10,007 nucleotides of DNA from VRUE01 sp040508545. Lineage in GTDB: Bacteria; Actinomycetota; Thermoleophilia; Solirubrobacterales; 70-9. The number at the start of each line of letters is the position of its first letter. Within the stretch, counting starts at the first letter, position 1. Where the stretch lies: NCBI GenBank assembly GCA_040508545.1, contig JBEVMR010000049.1, positions 1 through 10,007 on the forward strand, in the 5' to 3' direction. Position numbers and translations under genes: made by a program. A model generated the notes under the pieces. It was not told where the DNA came from and made no database searches. It saw nothing but the letters and a program-made list of their open reading frames with translations. This document shows, one piece after another, positions 5,085 through 10,007 of the stretch.

Positions 5085-7940
5085 ATGACCGCCCTCGCCC
5101 CCGACCGCGCCCCCGAGTCGCTGGCCGGCGGCACCGCGCAACCCTTGCGCGGCGAGCTAGAGGCCCTGCTCGGCGAGGACCGCGTCCTGGGCCGGCCCAG
5201 CGACATCGTCCGCTACGCCTCCGACGCCAGCCCCTACCGGCTGCTGCCGCAGGTCGTGGTGATGGCTCACGACGCCGGCGACGTCGCCAAGACCCTCGCC
5301 TACGGCCGCGCCAACGACGTGCCGGTCGTCTTCCGCGCCGGTGGCACCAGCCTCAACGGCCAGGGCCAGAGCGACGGCATCCTGGTCGACGTGAGGCGTC
5401 ACTTCGGCGGCGTCGTGGTCGAGGAGGACGGCGCTCTGGCTCGGGTGAAACCGGGAATCGTGCTCGGCCACGCCAACCGCGTGCTCGCCCCGCACGGCCG
5501 CAAGCTCGGCCCCGACCCGGCCAGCACCGACATCGCCACCGTCGGCGGCGTGATCGCCAACAACTCTGGCGGCATGCGCTGCGGCACGACCTACGACTCC
5601 TATTCGACCGTGCGCTCGCTGACCTTCGTCCTGCCCTCCGGCACGACGATCGACACGGCCGCACCCGATGCCGCCGAGCGCTTCGCCGCCGCCGAGCCCG
5701 AGCTGGCCGCGGGCCTGGCCGCGATCCGCGACGAGATCCGCGCCGACACCGAGCTGAGCGAGCGCATCCGCCGCAAGTTCGCGATCAAGAACACCACCGG
5801 CTACCGCCTCTGCGCCTTCCTCGACGCCGACGAGCCGCTGGAGATCTTCCGGCGGCTCGTGGTCGGCTCGGAGGGAACCCTCGCCTTCGTCGCCGAGGCG
5901 GTCTTCGAGACCGTGCCGTTGCCGGTCCGCACCACCACCGCCTGGATCCACTTCCCCAGCATCGACGCGGCGATCGCTCCCGTCCGCGACCTGGTCGACA
6001 GTGGCGCCACCGCGGTCGAGCTGATGGTCGCGCCGGCGCTGATCACCGCCGCCTGGAACATGGTCGGCGCGCCCGAGGAGTGGAAAGAGCTGCCGCCCGA
6101 GTCGGCGGTGCTGCTGGTCGAGTTCGGCGCCGAGACCGATGCGGAGCTGGACGCGCACGTCGGCCGGGCGGAGGAGATCGTCGCTTCCCAGCAGACGATC
6201 AGGCCGATCGAGTTCACCCGCGAGGCCGAGGAGATCGAGCTCGCCTGGCGCGTGCGCGAGGGCCTGCACGGGCTGGTCGGGCGGCTGCGGCTGCCGGGCA
6301 CGGCGCTGATCGTCGAGGACGTCTGCGTGCCGCCGGAGCGGATCGCCGAAGGCGCGCGCGACCTGCAGGGGCTGCTCGGCGAGCACGGCTTCCTCCCCGG
6401 CGTCGCCGGCCACGCCTCCGCCGGCAACCTGCACTTCATGCTCACCCCCGACTTCTCCAAGCAGGAGGACCTGGACCGCTACGAGTCCTTCATGGCGAAG
6501 CTGGTCGAGCTGATCGTCGACAAGTACGACGGCTCGCTCAAGGCCGAGCACGGCACCGGGATCAACATGGCGCCCTACGTCGAGCGCGAGTGGGGTGAGA
6601 AGGCGACCGAGCTGATGTGGCGGGTGAAGCGCCTCGCCGACCCCGGCGGCGTCCTCGCCCCCGGCGTCGTCCTCAACCGCGACCCCGACGTCCACCTGCG
6701 CAATCTGAAAACGATGCCCGAGGTCGAGGAGGAGTCGGCGAGCACCTGCGTCGAGTGCGGCTTCTGCGAGCCCGCCTGCCCCAGCCGCCACCTGACCACG
6801 ACCCCGCGCCAGCGGATCGTCCTGCGGCGCGAGATCGCGCGCCAGCCCGAGGGATCGCCGCTGGCGAAGGCGCTGGAGGAGGAGTACTCCTACGAGGGCC
6901 TCGACACCTGCGCTGCCGACGGCTCCTGCCGCCTCGCCTGCCCGCTTGGAATCGACACCGGCAAGCTGGTCAAGGAGCTTCGCGCCGAGCGCCACTCGCC
7001 GCGCGCGGAAGCGATGGCGCTGCGAAGCGCGAAGAGTTGGGCGGCAGCGGAAAAAGCGACGCGGGTGGGATTGCGGATCGGCGGGCCGCTGGCGAGGCGG
7101 ACGAAACGAGGCGCCGGCCTGCCCTCTCCGGCACGGGCGAAGCTGCCCGAGACCGCGCGCCAAGACGCCGCGGCCCTCTACGTCCCGAGCTGCACCAACC
7201 GCATCTTCGGCCGCACCCCCGCCGATGGACTGGAAACGGGAGCCGGAGTTGCGTTTTCGGCCCGTCGGCCGAGCTTGGCCGAGGCGATGGTCGCGGTCTC
7301 GGCCCGTGCCGAGCTTCCGCTGTGGATTCCCGCTGAGGTTGCGGGCAGCTGCTGTGGCCTGCCCTGGGGCTCGAAAGGGTTCGGCGACGCGCACCGTCAC
7401 AAGGCGAACGAGATGGTCGAACGCCTCTGGCGTTGGAGCGGCGAGGGCGAGCTGCCGGTGGTGATCGACGCCGCCTCCTGCACCCACGCAGTTGCCGAGC
7501 CCGGCGAGGGGGTGCTCGGCGAGGAGAATGCCGAGCGGTTGGGGAAGCTGACGATCCTCGATTCGACCGGCTGGATAAACGACCGGCTCCTGCCGCGCCT
7601 GAGCATCTCCAGCAAGGTCGGCTCGGCCACCGTCCACCCGACCTGCGCGACCCGCCAGATGGGGCTGGCGCCGCGCCTGCGAGCGATAGCCGACGCCCTG
7701 GCCGCGGAGGTCTACGTTGCCCCGTCGGCGACCTGCTGCGGTTTCGCCGGGGACCGCGGCTTCAGCCACCCAGAGCTGACCTCGGCGGCGACCGCCGACC
7801 AAGCGGCCGAGCTGTCCGGGCGCCACTTCGACGCCTACCTCTCGAGCAACCGCACCTGTGAGATCGGCCTCAGCCGCACCACCGGCGAGGACTACGAGTC
7901 ACCCGTGTTCCTGCTCGAGGAGCTAACGCGTAGCGCTTGA
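5085..7940 (+). CDS. FAD-linked, Fe-S/CCG-domain D-2-hydroxyacid dehydrogenase (D-iLDH/GlcD-GlcF fusion type)
   Basis: The product is 951 residues, the usual size for NAD-independent D-lactate dehydrogenase-like proteins. These oxidise D-2-hydroxyacids to 2-oxoacids and pass electrons to quinone or another carrier. The start at 5085 has AGGAAG (5071-5076) 8 nt upstream. Residues ~35-215 form the PCMH-type FAD domain (FRAGGTSLNGQGQSDG, 83-98; GGVIANNSGG, 154-163). The C-terminal FAD-oxidase domain has GHASAGNLHF (442-451) and AEHGTG (487-492). Ferredoxin-like motifs are C555-x2-C558-x2-C561-x3-C565-P and C609-x5-C615-x3-C619-P. Two CCG (heterodisulfide-reductase-like) repeats have C756-C757-G and C884-C885-G, with C703 opening the first. 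The second Fe-S motif has one cysteine fewer than the textbook form. An Arg/Ala-rich linker lies at about 640-690. Following the decarboxylase gene, it could supply the decarboxylase with its 2-oxoacid. D-lactate, glycolate and D-mandelate are all possible substrates. Confidence 0.88.
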   Translation: MTALAPDRAPESLAGGTAQPLRGELEALLGEDRVLGRPSDIVRYASDASPYRLLPQVVVMAHDAGDVAKTLAYGRANDVPVVFRAGGTSLNGQGQSDGILVDVRRHFGGVVVEEDGALARVKPGIVLGHANRVLAPHGRKLGPDPASTDIATVGGVIANNSGGMRCGTTYDSYSTVRSLTFVLPSGTTIDTAAPDAAERFAAAEPELAAGLAAIRDEIRADTELSERIRRKFAIKNTTGYRLCAFLDADEPLEIFRRLVVGSEGTLAFVAEAVFETVPLPVRTTTAWIHFPSIDAAIAPVRDLVDSGATAVELMVAPALITAAWNMVGAPEEWKELPPESAVLLVEFGAETDAELDAHVGRAEEIVASQQTIRPIEFTREAEEIELAWRVREGLHGLVGRLRLPGTALIVEDVCVPPERIAEGARDLQGLLGEHGFLPGVAGHASAGNLHFMLTPDFSKQEDLDRYESFMAKLVELIVDKYDGSLKAEHGTGINMAPYVEREWGEKATELMWRVKRLADPGGVLAPGVVLNRDPDVHLRNLKTMPEVEEESASTCVECGFCEPACPSRHLTTTPRQRIVLRREIARQPEGSPLAKALEEEYSYEGLDTCAADGSCRLACPLGIDTGKLVKELRAERHSPRAEAMALRSAKSWAAAEKATRVGLRIGGPLARRTKRGAGLPSPARAKLPETARQDAAALYVPSCTNRIFGRTPADGLETGAGVAFSARRPSLAEAMVAVSARAELPLWIPAEVAGSCCGLPWGSKGFGDAHRHKANEMVERLWRWSGEGELPVVIDAASCTHAVAEPGEGVLGEENAERLGKLTILDSTGWINDRLLPRLSISSKVGSATVHPTCATRQMGLAPRLRAIADALAAEVYVAPSATCCGFAGDRGFSHPELTSAATADQAAELSGRHFDAYLSSNRTCEIGLSRTTGEDYESPVFLLEELTRSA

Positions 7941-8798
7941 GACCGCGGCCGCGCCCTGCTCGTCGGCTTCCGCCTCGATCTCGCGGATCGTCTCGAACAT
8001 CTGCTGGTCGCGGTCGAAGCGGCGATCGAGAATCGGGTTGATGAGGCCGCGCAGGGCGGAGACGTAGCGCCACCACTTCGGCGCGAAGGTGCGCGGCGCG
8101 CGCTCTTCGATCCCGCGTACGGTCGCCGCCGCGGCCTCGTCGGGCGGGATCCGCTTGAAGAACCAGGCGGGGGCGTTCTCCTGCAGGCGGTTGGAGTGCT
8201 TGCGCTCGAAGCCATCTCGCACGAGGTTCGTGTCGACCCAGCCGTAGTAGGCGACGCCGGCGCTGGCGCCGAGCGGCATCAGCTCCGCACGCAGGCTGCG
8301 GCCCAGCGCCTCGACCCCGGCCTTGGCGACGGCGTAGGGACTGTTGAGGATGCCGTTGGCGAAGGAGTAGACCGAGCCGGTGACGACGATGTGGCCCTTG
8401 CGCTCGACGATCTGCGGCAGCGCGGCGCGGACCGTGCGCCAGACGCCGAGCAGGTCGACCTCGAATACGCGCTCCCACTCCTCGCCGCCGATGCCGCGCA
8501 CGGTCGCCACCTGTGACTGGGCGATGCCAGCGTTGGCGACGGCGACGTCGAGGCCGCCGAAGCGCTCGACCGTCTCGGCGACGGCGGCTCGCATCGCTCT
8601 CTCGTCGGTGACGTCGGCGCCGATCCCGATCGCCCGAGCGCCGATCCGCTCGGCCGCCTCGCGCGCCTGCTCGGGGTCGAGGTCGACCACCGCGACCGAG
8701 GCCCCGCGCATGTGCATCTGGCGGGCGGTCTCGTAGCCGATCCCGCGTGCGGCGCCGGTTACCAGCGCCACCTTTCCGTTCAGGTCGAAGACGGGCAT
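7923..8798 (-). CDS. Classical SDR-family NAD(P)-dependent oxidoreductase
   Basis: The product is a 291-residue cytoplasmic dehydrogenase/reductase with a Rossmann fold. The nucleotide motif is TGAARGIG (14-21). D39 at the end of the second beta strand (VVDLD) suggests a preference for NAD(H) over NADP(H). The structural NAG is at 89-91 and the catalytic triad is S142, Y155 and K159 (YAVAK). The fourth-position Asn usual in classical SDRs is D115 (FEVDLLG). Residues ~205-291 extend beyond the core (WFFKRIPPDEAAAATVRGI) with a helical, charged C-terminus. It resembles the many actinobacterial SDRs acting on lipids, steroids or alcohols, and the substrate cannot be told. The 3' end overlaps the convergent dehydrogenase gene by 18 bp, leaving no room for a terminator between them. 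The start lacks a Shine-Dalgarno and is probably leaderless. A link to the neighbouring decarboxylase pathway, such as aldehyde reduction, is possible but unsupported. Confidence 0.88.
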   Translation of the reverse strand: MPVFDLNGKVALVTGAARGIGYETARQMHMRGASVAVVDLDPEQAREAAERIGARAIGIGADVTDERAMRAAVAETVERFGGLDVAVANAGIAQSQVATVRGIGGEEWERVFEVDLLGVWRTVRAALPQIVERKGHIVVTGSVYSFANGILNSPYAVAKAGVEALGRSLRAELMPLGASAGVAYYGWVDTNLVRDGFERKHSNRLQENAPAWFFKRIPPDEAAAATVRGIEERAPRTFAPKWWRYVSALRGLINPILDRRFDRDQQMFETIREIEAEADEQGAAAVSSATR

Positions 8799-8807
8799 GC
8801 GGCGCGC

Positions 8808-8827
8808 AGGCTACTCGCTCCTAGAAT
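8808..8827. promoter_or_regulatory. Back-to-back -10 elements of two divergent, probably leaderless genes
   Basis: Within the 38-bp gap, TAGAAT (8822-8827, plus) lies 9 nt before the ileS ATG. TAGCCT (8813-8808, minus) lies 9 nt before the SDR ATG. Both fit the TANNNT -10 pattern at a distance that would place transcription starts at or within about 3 nt of the start codons. Neither gene has a usable Shine-Dalgarno; an AGGAG on the SDR side lies 19 nt away. The -35 regions would fall inside or next to the opposite gene, and no TTGACA-like box is seen there. Confidence 0.45.
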
Positions 8828-8836
8828 CACCCGTCC

Positions 8837-10007
8837 ATGTCAGGTTTCCGTCAGGTCGACCCCAAGCAGTCTTTCCCCGAGCTGGAGGAGCGCGTGCTGG
8901 CGCGCTGGCGCGAGCGCGACGTATTCGGCCGCTCGCTGGCCAACCGCGAGGGCGCCGACGTCTGGAACTTCTACGAGGGGCCACCGACCGCCAACGGCCG
9001 GCCCGGCTCCCACCACGTCCTCGCGCGCGCCTTCAAGGACGTCTATCCCCGCTACCGCACGATGCGTGGCTACCGGGTGCCGCGCAAGGCCGGCTGGGAC
9101 TGCCACGGGTTGCCGGTCGAGCTCGAGGTCGAGAAGCAGCTCGGCATCTCCTCCAAGCAGGAGATCGAGGAGTACGGGATCGCCGAGTTCAACCAGCGCT
9201 GTCGCGAGTCGGTCTTCGAGTACGTCGAGGAGTGGAATCGGCTGACCGAGCGGATCGGCTTCTGGATCGACCTCGACGACCCCTACGTCACGCTCGAGAA
9301 CGACTACATCGAGTCGGTCTGGTGGTCGCTCGGCCAGCTCTGGGAGAAGGGCCTGCTGTACGAGGGCCACAAGGTCGTCCCCTACTGCCCCCGCTGCGGC
9401 ACCGCCCTCTCCTCGCACGAGGTCGCGTCCGGCTATAGGGACGTCGAGGACCCCTCCATATATGTGCGCTTCCCGTTGCTCACCGAGGACGGCGCCGATG
9501 CGGGCGAGTCGCTGCTCGTGTGGACGACGACCCCGTGGACCCTCCCCGGCAACGAGGCGGTCGCGGCCGCCCCCGACGTCACTTATGCGAAAGCGCAGGT
9601 CGACGGCGAGACGCTGATCCTCGCCGAGCCGCTGATCGAGCGGGTGCTAGGTGAGGGCGCGGTGATCGTCGATCGCCTTCCCGGCCGCGACCTGGCCGGC
9701 CGTCACTACAAGGGCCCAGTGTTCGCGCTCAGCGACCGTGAGCCGGGCGCCTTCCCGGTCCTCGCCGGCGACTTCGTCACCACCGAGGACGGCACCGGCG
9801 CGGTCCACATGGCTCCGGGCTTCGGCGAGGAGGACCAGCTGCTCTGCGCCGAGCACGGCATCGACGTGGTCTGCCCGATGGACTCCGGCGGTCGCTACAC
9901 CGCCGAGGTCGAACCGTGGGCCGGCCTCCACGTGTTCGACGCCAACCCCGAGGTGATCAAGGCGCTGCGCGCGGCCGGCACCCTGGTCCGCCACGACAGC
10001 TACGACC
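8837..10007 (+). CDS. ileS: Isoleucyl-tRNA synthetase, N-terminal 390 residues (cut by window end)
   Basis: This enzyme charges tRNA-Ile with isoleucine in the cytoplasm (EC 6.1.1.5). The frame is open from the ATG at 8837 to the window edge. About 390 of an expected ~1,000+ residues are present, so the KMSKR loop and anticodon domain lie outside. The catalytic domain begins FYEGPPTANGRPGSHHV (45-61), followed by RYRTMRGYRVPRKAGWDCHG (72-91) and LPVELEVEK (92-100). YCPRCGTALSSHEV (183-196) holds a zinc-type CxxC pair (C184, C187). The CP1 editing domain shows WTTTPWTLPGN (229-239), and GAVHMAPGFGEED occurs near residues 325-337. The signature normally written HxGH is GSHH (57-60), the rearranged GxHH form known in some IleRS2 enzymes. 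No T-box leader is possible because only 38 bp separate it from the divergent SDR gene. The start is probably leaderless. Confidence 0.95.
   Translation, partial: MSGFRQVDPKQSFPELEERVLARWRERDVFGRSLANREGADVWNFYEGPPTANGRPGSHHVLARAFKDVYPRYRTMRGYRVPRKAGWDCHGLPVELEVEKQLGISSKQEIEEYGIAEFNQRCRESVFEYVEEWNRLTERIGFWIDLDDPYVTLENDYIESVWWSLGQLWEKGLLYEGHKVVPYCPRCGTALSSHEVASGYRDVEDPSIYVRFPLLTEDGADAGESLLVWTTTPWTLPGNEAVAAAPDVTYAKAQVDGETLILAEPLIERVLGEGAVIVDRLPGRDLAGRHYKGPVFALSDREPGAFPVLAGDFVTTEDGTGAVHMAPGFGEEDQLLCAEHGIDVVCPMDSGGRYTAEVEPWAGLHVFDANPEVIKALRAAGTLVRHDSYD

Noticed and set aside
4853..6598. A 581-codon plus-strand frame overlapping the decarboxylase end and dehydrogenase start
   Set aside because: The protein is extremely arginine-rich and low in complexity, a frame-shifted shadow of the two real genes.
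5157..7826. An 889-codon open frame on the minus strand across the dehydrogenase gene
   Set aside because: It is a shadow of GC-biased codon use. Its translation has no recognisable motif and is rich in Arg, Gly and Ala, while the opposite strand holds all FAD and Fe-S motifs.
8799..8836. A T-box leader for ileS, as seen in some actinobacteria
   Set aside because: The gap is only 38 bp, far too short, and no T-box sequence is present.

Overview
The window is GC-rich, densely packed bacterial DNA. It most resembles an actinobacterium, possibly of the class Thermoleophilia (Solirubrobacterales-like). Supporting signs are strong G/C bias at third codon positions, short gaps between genes, several starts that look leaderless, and a secreted protein whose C-terminal beta-rich tail has the 'LxCP...C.G.L.V' pattern I associate with Thermoleophilia exoproteins. 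The taxonomic placement is inference. No mobile element, CRISPR array, rRNA or tRNA was seen.

Left part (1-3385, all on the minus strand). Read in the direction of transcription, there is an exported M15-like zinc peptidase (3385-2633), a knot of nested palindromes (2569-2627), a small putative lipoprotein (2568-2077), a cobalamin (B12) riboswitch (2068-1914) with a candidate expression platform, and a 595-residue secreted protein (1820-33). That protein has a helical alpha/alpha-barrel-like repeat region followed by a domain resembling the C-terminal (beta) domain of transcobalamin and intrinsic factor (DUF4430 type). Together the riboswitch and the protein suggest a bacterial, B12-regulated, extracellular cobalamin- or corrinoid-capture protein. 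This is the most interesting item in the window. A further gene may begin at the extreme left edge.

Middle part (3462-7940, plus strand). This is a two-gene operon. It encodes a benzoylformate-decarboxylase-like ThDP enzyme and a 951-residue FAD plus 2x[4Fe-4S] plus CCG-domain dehydrogenase of the D-lactate/D-2-hydroxyacid type. The pair fits a path from 2-hydroxyacid to 2-oxoacid to aldehyde, as in D-mandelate to benzoylformate to benzaldehyde. Both enzymes carry unusual active-site residues, so the true substrate is open.

Right part. A classical SDR dehydrogenase (8798-7923, minus) runs convergently into the dehydrogenase with an 18-bp overlap. It is separated by only 38 bp from the divergent ileS, which runs off the right edge. 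The IleRS carries GSHH in place of the usual HIGH (HxGH) signature. This rearranged motif has been linked to extreme mupirocin resistance in IleRS2-type enzymes.
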